DNA from: Clostridiaceae bacterium
GTDB lineage: Bacteria > Bacillota > Clostridia > Oscillospirales > Acutalibacteraceae
Direction: 5' to 3'
Assembly (NCBI GenBank): GCA_016282855.1
Contig: JAEELT010000096.1
Span: forward strand, 1-35,372
DNA length: 35,372 nucleotides
In this document: piece by piece, positions 18,051 to 26,887 of the stretch
Layout: each line of letters starts with the position of its first letter
Position numbering within the stretch: position 1 is the first letter of the stretch
Notes under the pieces: model-generated
Told to the model about the DNA's origin: nothing
Database searches by the model: none
The model's input: the letters and a program-made list of their open reading frames with translations, nothing else
Translations under genes and position numbers: made by a program

Positions 18051-18076
18051 ACAGATGCAAAAGCATCTGTTTTTTG
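18051..18076 (+). terminator. tRNA operon terminator
   Basis: ACAGATGC-AAAA-GCATCTGT followed by TTTTT. Confidence 0.85.
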
Positions 18077-18090
18077 TTTTCATAAGTTAA

Positions 18091-18373
18091 AAGGACTTAC
18101 CGAGGCACGCGGAGCGTGCCGGGTCGTCGTCCTCGCAAGCTTCATATCGTTCCTTTTTACCTCTTGTTAATCGGAGCGGTAAAAAGTCGCTCATTCCGCT
18201 GCTCGTCCTCTCCCCAAAAAGTCTGTTGACTTTTCGGGGGCCCAAATATGCGCGTCCGGTGGACGATACAGCGAGGCGGTGAGGTGACAAAACAAGGAGC
18301 AATGCGAAGCGGGTCAGCGAGCAGTGCGACTATGTTTTGGAGGGGGTTGCGCAGCAACTTCAAGTCCTTCTGC
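18091..18373. repeat. Palindrome-rich noncoding element bounded by a copy of the tRNA-Trp 3' segment
   Basis: TTCAAGTCCTTCTGC at 18359-18373 duplicates 18019-18033 in tRNA-Trp; AAGGACTT (18091-18098) is inverted to AAGTCCTT; several internal perfect hairpins. Confidence 0.5.
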
Positions 18374-18630
18374 TTTGTTAAAATCTGCTACTGCCCGGGC
18401 GGAAAAAGTTGTGAAACTGTTGTGAAAGTCCCGGCAAAACCACGACGAAAACATCACAACTCTTTCCGAAAACGCGAGGGGAATTCTGCGGAGAGTTATT
18501 TTTTTTTTTTATTGAAAGTGAATATATAAATATGATGGGCTGGCTCTGCAGATTCAAGGCTGGCAAAGGTAAGCTTTGGATGTCTTGCAACATATATGTT
18601 CTTTGGATGTCATTATACACACTAAAAAAT

Positions 18631-18661
18631 CGCAGCGAATTCCCCACAGGAATCCGCTGCG
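18631..18661 (-). terminator. Terminator of pilus operon
   Basis: CGCAGCG.ATTCC...GGAAT.CGCTGCG; minus strand followed by ATTTTTTAG. Confidence 0.8.
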
Positions 18662-18666
18662 TTATT

Positions 18667-19449
18667 TTATTCTGTTCTGTAAGCCATTACCGCGAAGCGC
18701 CCGTTTTGCGTATGATAACTGCAGGTTGAGAGTATCAGAATCTGCGCTCTGCTCTGCGGCGGTGTGCCGATATCGATTTCGGATTTTTCAAGCATTCCGG
18801 AAAGTATGCGGTAATATTCCTCATCACTGAAATTGCCTACATTGTCAAAATAACGGTATTCGTTTTTTGAATTCACCTTTGTGCGCAAAGCCGCAAACAC
18901 GCGGTAAACCCGTTTGCCTTCAGGTGTTTCGAAAATAATGTCACGGTGCTGCGCCGCCCAATCGGCGCCTGCGAATTTATTAAGAGTGCCGAACATTGAG
19001 CCGGTTTTCATATTATGACCGTAAATGATGAAAATATCGGAGTTTTCATCGCAGCCCTCTCCTATGAAAGGCGTGCCCGAGTAAGAATAATTCTTATCAA
19101 AATCACGGTGAAGGTAAAACTGCGGGTCTTTTGCGGGGGGCATAACAACAGGATAATCAATGTCGGTATCCGGCAATGTGAGCCAGCCTCTGAAATCCGC
19201 GTTGCTTTCAATGAGAGGAGCGTATTTTATTGCCGGGTTATACTCTTCCGGGTTTTCATTATCATTTTGGCTTACAATACGGCGGTATTCGGAAAACCTG
19301 CTCTGCTCCTGCTTCTGAGGAAAGTAAACGGAAAAGGCTTTATAAAGCGACACGGCAAGCACGGCGGTAAAAGCCACCGCAAGAAGCGCAAGCACGGCCG
19401 TTCTGGTTCTTATCCGTTTTTCCGTAATACCATCCCCTTTCATAAACAT
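18667..19449 (-). CDS. Class B sortase (accessory/pilus)
   Basis: N-terminal TM; DTDIDYPVV, FIIYGHNM (His), LSTCSYHTQNGRFAVMAYR (Cys, Arg). Confidence 0.92.
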   Translation of the reverse strand: MFMKGDGITEKRIRTRTAVLALLAVAFTAVLAVSLYKAFSVYFPQKQEQSRFSEYRRIVSQNDNENPEEYNPAIKYAPLIESNADFRGWLTLPDTDIDYPVVMPPAKDPQFYLHRDFDKNYSYSGTPFIGEGCDENSDIFIIYGHNMKTGSMFGTLNKFAGADWAAQHRDIIFETPEGKRVYRVFAALRTKVNSKNEYRYFDNVGNFSDEEYYRILSGMLEKSEIDIGTPPQSRAQILILSTCSYHTQNGRFAVMAYRTE

Positions 19450-19466
19450 AACAGATTATCAGACCG

Positions 19467-22400
19467 TCAGCCATTATACGCTCTGCGTTTTCTGATGATA
19501 ATGAGCACAAACGCCGCAAGGCTCAGCAGGGCAAGCAGCGCCGGAGCAATACTGATGCTGCCGTCAAACACGCCTGTGGGTATGGGCGTATCCAGGCGGT
19601 TAATAATATCGAGCGCAGTATCCCCTGAAAGGCGGAAGGTTTTGGTGCTTACATTTTCCGCCTGTTCTTCACCGAGAGTGAAGGTGGTGTTATAGCCCTC
19701 GTTTGCCTCGGTTACGGTTATATCGGTGCCCTTGGGCAGCATAATGGTCACGGTATCATTATGAGCGAGCGTAAAAGTGCCGCCGCTGTGAAGGGCGTTA
19801 GTCTGAGTTGCTCCGTTCTTAGTCCACTGATATTCATCCGAAGGATTTGCGCCGTCAACAGTCAGGGTGAAGGTAAAGGGCTTTACTCTGTTGCCGAAAG
19901 AGCCGGTTACCGTTTTGGTAACCGTAAGCAGAGCTGCATTATCCGAGGGAGTATTGGGAACGGTGATGGTGTAGTTTCTGATATCCTCTCCCTGTACGCT
20001 CAGATAGTTTCCGTGGCCGGTGCTGTTTATAAGCACCTCCCCCGTTTCCGTGATGGTGAATATTATATCCTGCGTAATCTGCTCATAGCCTACCGGCGGG
20101 TCGGTTTCGGTCAGATAATACTTGCCGTGACCAAGGGAGGCATTAACAAGAGGAATAATGCCGTCTGAACCCGTAACGAGCGTTTCATAACCGGGCATCG
20201 GAGCAAGGTCCTTTACAAGGCCGCCTATGCCCATAACGCTTCTGTACAGGGCAAAACGGGCGCCCTCGAGAGGCTGATGAGTATTAGCATCTGTTTTGAC
20301 AGCCCGCAAAGTAAACTGCTCATTGTAGATATCAATATAAGCAATGAGCTTATCGCCGGCGATATCAGATTTTCTGCCTGTCTGCCATTTTGCCTCGTTT
20401 CCGCTGACGGTTACAGTATCATCATTGGCTATTGAGAAAACGGCGGCATTGGGCAGGCCGGCATACCCTACGGGAGGAGTCTGCTCGGTAAGGCTGTAAT
20501 TCACATTACGCTCAAAATCATAAAGAATCGTTACCCTGCCGTGGGAATCAGACGTGAATGTGCCTATGGTATCGCTGCCCTGCTCAAGGGTAAACGCGCC
20601 GTTTGCGAGAGGCTCGTGTGTGTGCATATCGTACAGGGTGATTACAACGCCGCCGGTACGCAGGTTGGTAATGGTATCGGTCCTGACGTTTTTAAGCTGT
20701 GATTCGGGAGTGTCGGTGGACACGGGAGCACCTACGGTATATTCAACGCTGTATGAATAAACCGCGGAAGTGTCTGAATTCGCCGGCACGGCGCTTATTG
20801 CGGTAAGGTCGCCGTCATTGAGCTTTCTTGATATGCTGTCAAAGGTAACATTTTCGTTTGCATCGGTGCCGGGATTTACAAGCTCAACCTCGTGCACGCT
20901 GTAATCGGCGAAGGTAAAGCCGGTAATGATGCTGTCAAAGAAATAGCGGGTGCCCGCGTCAGGGCCGTAGAGCATTCTGACTGTGCCGGGAACAAGGGTA
21001 TTGCCCGCATAAACCGCCACATAAACCGGGTCGTGGGATTTTGTGAAGCTTGCGTCACTCCACTGTTTATTGACATCAAGGCCCCAGCCGCGCTTGTTTT
21101 TAACATACATTTTGGGCGACTCATTAGCTCTGACCCAACCTGAATTGATGGTGTCGCCGTCCTCGGCGTGGTAGGTTCCGCTTTCGCGCTCATACTCAAC
21201 AAAAGTGTAACCGAGAGGTATTTCATTCTCCCTTTCAATGAGCATGAATCTGGTGCCTACGGCAACATTGGGCACATGCACGGTATAGCCTGCGGGTATC
21301 TTTGAAACAGCGCCGTTCATTGATGTTTCAAAGGTGAACATTCCTTTCTCGGACGCGGTCAGGGAATCATAATCCGTAAGGGCAGTGGGTACAAGCCTGC
21401 CGGAATCCGCATCCCACCTGCAAAGGTGACCTTCGGCGGAATCATCCGTAACAAAGTACCTGACCATGTTTGCGGCGGTGAGGTTATCGTCTGAACCGTT
21501 TGAAAGATAAAGCCTGTAATTGAATACTGATTTATCCTGCTGAGCACTGAGCGGATTGCCGGACTCATCGTACAGCTTTTTCTCAATGCTGACGGTACGA
21601 AGAGAATCGGGATCAACATGGTTTTCAAAAACGATTGAAGGCTGCTGGGCAACACTGTGCCAGCCGGAATTATATGAGCTTCTGCCGGAGCCCGGGATTG
21701 ACTCGGGAGAAACAGCGTTGCCGTTTACTTTGACCGAATCATAAACTTCATCGTTTACTCCGCACTCAACGATTTTATACTCGATGGTATTCATCGGGAA
21801 ATGAACCTCGGCGCTCTTGCCCGGGTTGAGCAGATAGACCGAGTTATATGGAACCGAGCTGTTTGGCGGAGTATAAACGGGAAGATAATCAATCCTCTGG
21901 GTTGAATTCTGATAGGTAACATTGATTAAGCTGTTATCATTTGTAAGCAGATGCTCAGTTCCTGTTTCCTCATCCTTATACCAGATCTGATAGGGGTACT
22001 CAACAAGGTTGAAATCAAGGTCATCGGAACCCGTCACCGTTTTTGTGAGCATGACATTACCGGGGGTAACATTACTCAGGTTAAAACGCATATGAAGATT
22101 TGACGCACCTGCGCCTCTCTCCATATAGAATATTGTCATCTTATGGGTGGTGTAAGGCCTGAATACCGTTGACTCCCCTTCGAAATACTCGGCAAGGTAA
22201 TTGTTTATCTCCTGCTCACTCGCATTGGGATTCCTTGAAACATAGTTTTCACGGAATATCTGCCGCAGGGTCTTTCTGGTGCCTTCAACATTAACCATAC
22301 CGGATGAGAAGTTACAGCTGCCCTGAAGCGCGGAGTGAATACCGCCAAGATCAATGATAAGCTCGCCGTCAACATAGAACCAGAAGTCGTCATCGCCGGT

Positions 22401-25091
22401 GAATTCAAAAATAATATCGTTGCCCCAGGCATCCTTACCGTTGGGAGTCTGCGTCAAAACGGCAGTCATCTCCATACCGTTATAATAGTTGGGCGAGGTT
22501 ATCTTATGAAGCTTTTCGTGTTTTCTCGGGTCTGAGTCGGGCAGCAGACCTTTTTCGGGCTTATTGTACTGAGCAAGGGCACTGTAAAGGTTTTCCGGGT
22601 TGTTTTGTGTGCAGTAAACCCCTGCGCTGATATTGTTGTAGGGCATAAACTGACCGTGCTTAAGGGTGCTCCTTGAGCTTTCATCCATAGTTCCGAGCTC
22701 TCTGTAAACCGTGAAATCGGTGCCTATGGTGCCGTCCGGCTTAACAAGAGTGGCATAATTCTGGCAGCTGTCAAACTCATAATAGCCGCTCGCGTTATAT
22801 GTGCTTTCAAGGAAGAGATGGTTAACTGTTTTAGTCTGACTCTCTGTGAAGAGACCTGCAAGGGAGCCGCCCGCGGCAGTCGGATATCCGTCATTACCCA
22901 GGTTGGTTGAAAGAAGGCCTTTGGTTGCCGCCGTCAGGTTTGAGACGGATGAACCCAGGAAGGTATTCTGAACATCGGGCGAAGAGAAGTCAATCATCTT
23001 CATCTCTATTCCGTACTGACTGTTGTCAATGGTATTTACCGTGGTGAGAGTTGAAGACGTGTTGCGGACCGTTGCAAAATAGAAAGTATCGGCATCAGAC
23101 TTCGGCCCGGACACAATACGGCCGTTGGCAATATCCGACTGCAGACCGGAATAAGCATAGTAAGGATCATCCCAGGCAATTATGCCGGAATAATAGTCAC
23201 CCCATACTCTTCCCGGAAGGTTAATGCCTATTTTATTATCTGAAAGGGTCTGACCGTCTTTAATCTGAGGCGCAATATATTTCCTTGAGTAGGGATTATA
23301 AAGCTCATAATAATTATTGGGTGTGCCGTCTTCATAAGTGTACTCGGTGAAATCCCATAAGAGCGTGTTTATCTGATTGCCGACCCACATGATTTCATCG
23401 CCGCGCTCAAAGCAGGGATAGAGTGTGCCGTCATGATCTATGGCATAAAAATCATAACCGTTTGTTCTGCTGTTCCACACGCGGGTATAGACAATTACGT
23501 TTGCGCCGTCGGGAACATCCGAGATGCTGATTTTATCCGCGTGGTATGTAACATAATCGGTCTGGCTGAGAGTTGAGGGTTTAACTATATGAAGCCACTG
23601 GGCCGTACTGCCCGAGGCTGTGTTCTGACTTTCAAACTCCGTGCCGTTGAATGCCACGGATTTGCCGGCGCATGAAAAGCTGAGCTGATTGCTGCTGTTT
23701 GAATTGATAACGATTTCAGATGCCTGCTGCAAATCAACAAGAGAAAGAGTGCTGCCTATATTGAGATATTTGGTTACTCCTTCAACCTCGGTCGAAATAT
23801 AGTATTTGCCATTACCGAGATAAGTGAAACTCCATATTGTTATATCGGCGTTATCGGCAACATAAAGGGTTTCAGTGCCGATTTCTTTACGCACGGTAAG
23901 AGACATCATTGAAAGAGTGTTGTTATTCTCATCCGCCATAAAGCCGTAGCCCTGAGTGCCGCCGGGGTAGCTCATAAGCCCGAAGCTTGTGCCGTCAAGA
24001 TGCAGATAATCAACCGACTCACCCGGCCCGTAATCAATGCCTATCTGTGAGTTGACGGCGTTATTGTTATCGGTGTAGTACCTTATGCCTTTGCCTCCGT
24101 TGGAGTGCTGAAGCCACTTGCTCTCACCGCTCTGCCTGAAATAGAAGGTGTGGTTTGCGGCATTGGCAACGCTGATTTCAATAAGGTCTGCGGAGGCCTC
24201 ATCGCCCAGCCCGATATTATTGCCGGATTTTGTGTAAATATATTTTTCGGCATTGCCGATAACAGTGTAAATCTTATAAACATACCCCGTGTTGCCGACT
24301 TTTTTGAAATGCCAGATTGCCGCATCGAGAACCGATGCCGATTCGGCAAGCACGGAATTGCTGCCGCTGACATTAACAGTGCTTGTGAAATATGTTTTAT
24401 TGCCGTAGTACAGGCGGAATCCTGCGGAAGAAGAGCTGCCTGTAAGCTCATCCTGAGAGCTGACCGAGCCGTTATCGACCGGCTGAGCAATATCCACTAT
24501 GGCATAAACGCTGAAGCCTTCGGCGGCAAAGGAGAGCCTGCCCTGCTGCGCGGAAAATGCGGACATGGCTTCATAAGTACCGTCGTCCTTGATATGAATA
24601 AGCTGCAGCTTTCCGCTGCCGGGAATATCCGAATCCGTTATTTCAACATTAACGGGATTGATGAACCCCGGCTGATACTCATTGCCGCCGCTGGTGATTG
24701 TGATATCATAAGCGGCAATAACCCTTGCCCAGGGAATACCCGGCAGAATATCCGGCCCGGACAAATTGTCTGCATAGTCCCCGGTAACATCAACCGCCTG
24801 TGCACGGGCGTCGTCGGGCATAATGCCGCTCAGCTCAATCCTGTCGCCCGGGTCGCCTGATTCAGGATGAACCGAGAGGCTTATACTGTCATAGCAGGCG
24901 GCAGAACTGTCGCCGCTGTCTGCGCTTGACACAGGCGCTGCAACACCGGCAAATATGCCCGAGATGAGTGAAAGGATAAGAAGCATAATCAGGGCATCGG
25001 CAAGTGCCCTGCGGCCGTTTTTAATCAGAGCACCGGCTGAGGAGAGCGTGCGTCTGAAGAGCATATTCTGTTTTCTGTTTCCGGATTTCAT
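19467..25091 (-). CDS. Giant pilus tip/adhesin-type surface protein (1874 aa): fibro-slime/PA14-like domain, SpaA/CnaB-like domains, FctA-like repeat, IPTGV sorting signal
   Basis: DIIFEFTGDDDFWFYVDGELIIDLGGIHSALQGSCNFSSG (fibro-slime-like); KTDANTHQPLEGARFALY...YYLTETDPPVGYE (SpaA); C-term PIPTGV-TM-RKRR. Confidence 0.88.
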   Translation of the reverse strand: MKSGNRKQNMLFRRTLSSAGALIKNGRRALADALIMLLILSLISGIFAGVAAPVSSADSGDSSAACYDSISLSVHPESGDPGDRIELSGIMPDDARAQAVDVTGDYADNLSGPDILPGIPWARVIAAYDITITSGGNEYQPGFINPVNVEITDSDIPGSGKLQLIHIKDDGTYEAMSAFSAQQGRLSFAAEGFSVYAIVDIAQPVDNGSVSSQDELTGSSSSAGFRLYYGNKTYFTSTVNVSGSNSVLAESASVLDAAIWHFKKVGNTGYVYKIYTVIGNAEKYIYTKSGNNIGLGDEASADLIEISVANAANHTFYFRQSGESKWLQHSNGGKGIRYYTDNNNAVNSQIGIDYGPGESVDYLHLDGTSFGLMSYPGGTQGYGFMADENNNTLSMMSLTVRKEIGTETLYVADNADITIWSFTYLGNGKYYISTEVEGVTKYLNIGSTLSLVDLQQASEIVINSNSSNQLSFSCAGKSVAFNGTEFESQNTASGSTAQWLHIVKPSTLSQTDYVTYHADKISISDVPDGANVIVYTRVWNSRTNGYDFYAIDHDGTLYPCFERGDEIMWVGNQINTLLWDFTEYTYEDGTPNNYYELYNPYSRKYIAPQIKDGQTLSDNKIGINLPGRVWGDYYSGIIAWDDPYYAYSGLQSDIANGRIVSGPKSDADTFYFATVRNTSSTLTTVNTIDNSQYGIEMKMIDFSSPDVQNTFLGSSVSNLTAATKGLLSTNLGNDGYPTAAGGSLAGLFTESQTKTVNHLFLESTYNASGYYEFDSCQNYATLVKPDGTIGTDFTVYRELGTMDESSRSTLKHGQFMPYNNISAGVYCTQNNPENLYSALAQYNKPEKGLLPDSDPRKHEKLHKITSPNYYNGMEMTAVLTQTPNGKDAWGNDIIFEFTGDDDFWFYVDGELIIDLGGIHSALQGSCNFSSGMVNVEGTRKTLRQIFRENYVSRNPNASEQEINNYLAEYFEGESTVFRPYTTHKMTIFYMERGAGASNLHMRFNLSNVTPGNVMLTKTVTGSDDLDFNLVEYPYQIWYKDEETGTEHLLTNDNSLINVTYQNSTQRIDYLPVYTPPNSSVPYNSVYLLNPGKSAEVHFPMNTIEYKIVECGVNDEVYDSVKVNGNAVSPESIPGSGRSSYNSGWHSVAQQPSIVFENHVDPDSLRTVSIEKKLYDESGNPLSAQQDKSVFNYRLYLSNGSDDNLTAANMVRYFVTDDSAEGHLCRWDADSGRLVPTALTDYDSLTASEKGMFTFETSMNGAVSKIPAGYTVHVPNVAVGTRFMLIERENEIPLGYTFVEYERESGTYHAEDGDTINSGWVRANESPKMYVKNKRGWGLDVNKQWSDASFTKSHDPVYVAVYAGNTLVPGTVRMLYGPDAGTRYFFDSIITGFTFADYSVHEVELVNPGTDANENVTFDSISRKLNDGDLTAISAVPANSDTSAVYSYSVEYTVGAPVSTDTPESQLKNVRTDTITNLRTGGVVITLYDMHTHEPLANGAFTLEQGSDTIGTFTSDSHGRVTILYDFERNVNYSLTEQTPPVGYAGLPNAAVFSIANDDTVTVSGNEAKWQTGRKSDIAGDKLIAYIDIYNEQFTLRAVKTDANTHQPLEGARFALYRSVMGIGGLVKDLAPMPGYETLVTGSDGIIPLVNASLGHGKYYLTETDPPVGYEQITQDIIFTITETGEVLINSTGHGNYLSVQGEDIRNYTITVPNTPSDNAALLTVTKTVTGSFGNRVKPFTFTLTVDGANPSDEYQWTKNGATQTNALHSGGTFTLAHNDTVTIMLPKGTDITVTEANEGYNTTFTLGEEQAENVSTKTFRLSGDTALDIINRLDTPIPTGVFDGSISIAPALLALLSLAAFVLIIIRKRRAYNG

Positions 25092-25127
25092 ACGCAGACC
25101 CTCCTTTCCGTTTATTTGTGTTTGCAG

Positions 25128-25988
25128 TTATGAATCCTTTTCTTCTTTGCTCTTTTTACTGTTTATGAGTTTACGGCAGTCAGCCGCGTATATGATTGAA
25201 AGAACCAGAAGACCCGCCGAAGCTATCATTGCGATAAGAAAATATACTTCCATACCGGTATCATCGCTTGTTTTTGGGTTGCTTTTGTCCGGAGGAGCCG
25301 GAGTATCGTCCCCGACAGGGGCTGTTGTTTCTTCAGGTTCGGTTTGGTCGCTTCTGCCCCGGGGTGAAGTAGTTCTTTCCGGCGCATCGGGGCGGTTTCT
25401 GCGGTCCGGTTTAGTTGTGGTTACGGGAGCAGGCGGAGTGATGCCGCCCGGAGCTGTTGTTTTTTCGGGAGTGGCGGGAGTTCTGCCTCCCGGTACCGGG
25501 GTCGGTACAACAGGTATGGGAATAACGCCCGGTGATGTGGTCTCTTCATGCCCGGGATTCATATTCACAAACAGAATTGTTCCGGGGCTGCTGCTTCCGG
25601 GATCGCCCGCGTATTTTACGCCGTTTGCATAAATGAGAGTCACCGCAGAGAGCTTGCCGTTTTCATCCGTAACATATACCTTTACGGTATAAACGGTGCT
25701 GTCAAAATTAAGCTTACGGGAATCCGGTACCGTTTTTACGGTGTAGGCATAAACTCCGGGCTCGGTGAATTGTATATTAAACCGTCCCTCTTCCCCGTCT
25801 TCAAGCTCAAGCTCGGTTTTGTCGGGGATAGGGCAGTTGACTTCCGGTATTATTATGGCTTTGCCGCCCTGTTTAATTACAACCGTTGCCTGTGCGCCGA
25901 CAGGTTCATAGGCCGAAGCGCAAAACGAGGCATTGACAATCAACGGTATTGCGGCAAGCAAAAAGATAACAGTTAATAGCTTTTTCAT
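25128..25988 (-). CDS. FctA-domain anchor/basal pilin with Pro/Thr-rich stalk and NPKTS sorting signal
   Basis: Signal peptide; TEPGVYAYTVKTV FctA-like motif; TTAPGG/TTSPRG Pro-Thr-rich region; NPKTSDDTG-TM-basic tail. Confidence 0.82.
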   Translation of the reverse strand: MKKLLTVIFLLAAIPLIVNASFCASAYEPVGAQATVVIKQGGKAIIIPEVNCPIPDKTELELEDGEEGRFNIQFTEPGVYAYTVKTVPDSRKLNFDSTVYTVKVYVTDENGKLSAVTLIYANGVKYAGDPGSSSPGTILFVNMNPGHEETTSPGVIPIPVVPTPVPGGRTPATPEKTTAPGGITPPAPVTTTKPDRRNRPDAPERTTSPRGRSDQTEPEETTAPVGDDTPAPPDKSNPKTSDDTGMEVYFLIAMIASAGLLVLSIIYAADCRKLINSKKSKEEKDS

Positions 25989-25992
25989 TTAA

Positions 25993-26709
25993 TCAATCCG
26001 GGATTTCGGTAAGAACACCGAAAACAATAATTCTTTCATAGCTTTCTGCCGATTGGCAGGTGGATAATCCAATGATTTTTGACCGGTCTGCAGCTGTGCC
26101 GGGGTAATATACGGCGGATTTTTCCGCCAGATAATCAAGGAGCTCTTCGTTGCCGGTTTCATCGGGGCTGAAAACAGTTTTTTCGGTTGCCTGGGCTTTG
26201 CAGGCGGCGAAAAGCTCAATATTATAACTCTTTCCGGTTAATGTGATAAGTGTGCCCGCCCTGTGGGCGTCAAAATATGACCTGTCCGCAAACGCATCAA
26301 GGGAGCCGAACATTGCGCCGTACTCCATATGATGGCCGTAAACAAGGGAGTAATTGTCGGTAAAATCCTTGCTGTTTCTGAAATCAAGAAAAATACTGCC
26401 TGACAGGGCAAAATTGCCGTAGGGGTCTTTATTGAGATACTCCTCATTGGTTTTACCCTGCATAACGGGATAATCAATTTCTGTGTCATCAACGGTCAGC
26501 CAGGCAACAGCGTCCTCGGATAACTCCGCAAGAGCTTCGGGGTGGCTCAGATCAGGCTTGAATCTGAGAATATCCGAATTGTTGGCGCCGGAATAGACCA
26601 TATAGGCATCAATCATCGCGTAGAGACAAATCAGGAAGAATATGAGAGAAATGACAGCCACAATACGGTCAAAGCTCTTATTAAGAAATATTACTGTTTT
26701 GCGTGCCAT
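25993..26709 (-). CDS. Class B sortase, pilus polymerase candidate
   Basis: DTEIDYPVMQG, LVYGHHM (His), LSTCQSAESYERIIVFG (Cys, Arg). Confidence 0.92.
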   Translation of the reverse strand: MARKTVIFLNKSFDRIVAVISLIFFLICLYAMIDAYMVYSGANNSDILRFKPDLSHPEALAELSEDAVAWLTVDDTEIDYPVMQGKTNEEYLNKDPYGNFALSGSIFLDFRNSKDFTDNYSLVYGHHMEYGAMFGSLDAFADRSYFDAHRAGTLITLTGKSYNIELFAACKAQATEKTVFSPDETGNEELLDYLAEKSAVYYPGTAADRSKIIGLSTCQSAESYERIIVFGVLTEIPD

Positions 26710-26730
26710 TTAATCACCTCATTTCAATGT

Positions 26731-26801
26731 AACCATACGGTAATAATCCGTAAAGGCGTGTTTTTTTACAGCATACGGATTATTACCGCTACTGTATGGT
26801 T
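26731..26801 (-). promoter_or_regulatory. Long intercistronic hairpin upstream of the sortase gene
   Basis: AACCATAC+GGTAATAATCCGTA (26731-26752) versus TACGGATTATTACC (26774-26787)+GTATGGTT (26794-26801); 22 bp with a 6-nt bulge. Confidence 0.85.
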
Positions 26802-26830
26802 TCATAATTCAGACTGCGAATCCGCACTTA

Positions 26831-26865
26831 GGCTCACACGGGCATAATTTTTACCCGTGTGAGCC
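26831..26865 (-). promoter_or_regulatory. Hairpin immediately 3' of major pilin gene
   Basis: GGCTCACACGGG (26831-26842)/CCCGTGTGAGCC (26854-26865), perfect 12 bp, no T-tract following. Confidence 0.85.
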
Positions 26866-26887
26866 ATATTCGCTTTTCCTTAAAAAA

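Noticed and set aside
18087-18302. 71-aa minus ORF and overlapping ORFs after the tRNAs
   Set aside because: Lie in palindrome-rich noncoding sequence, no RBS or recognisable domain.
24105-24860. 251-aa plus-strand ORF inside the adhesin gene
   Set aside because: Shadow ORF; opposite strand has coherent secreted-protein sequence.
26831-26865. Rho-independent terminator after the pilin gene
   Set aside because: The stem is strong but no T-tract follows on the minus strand, so treated as a stabilising/processing structure.
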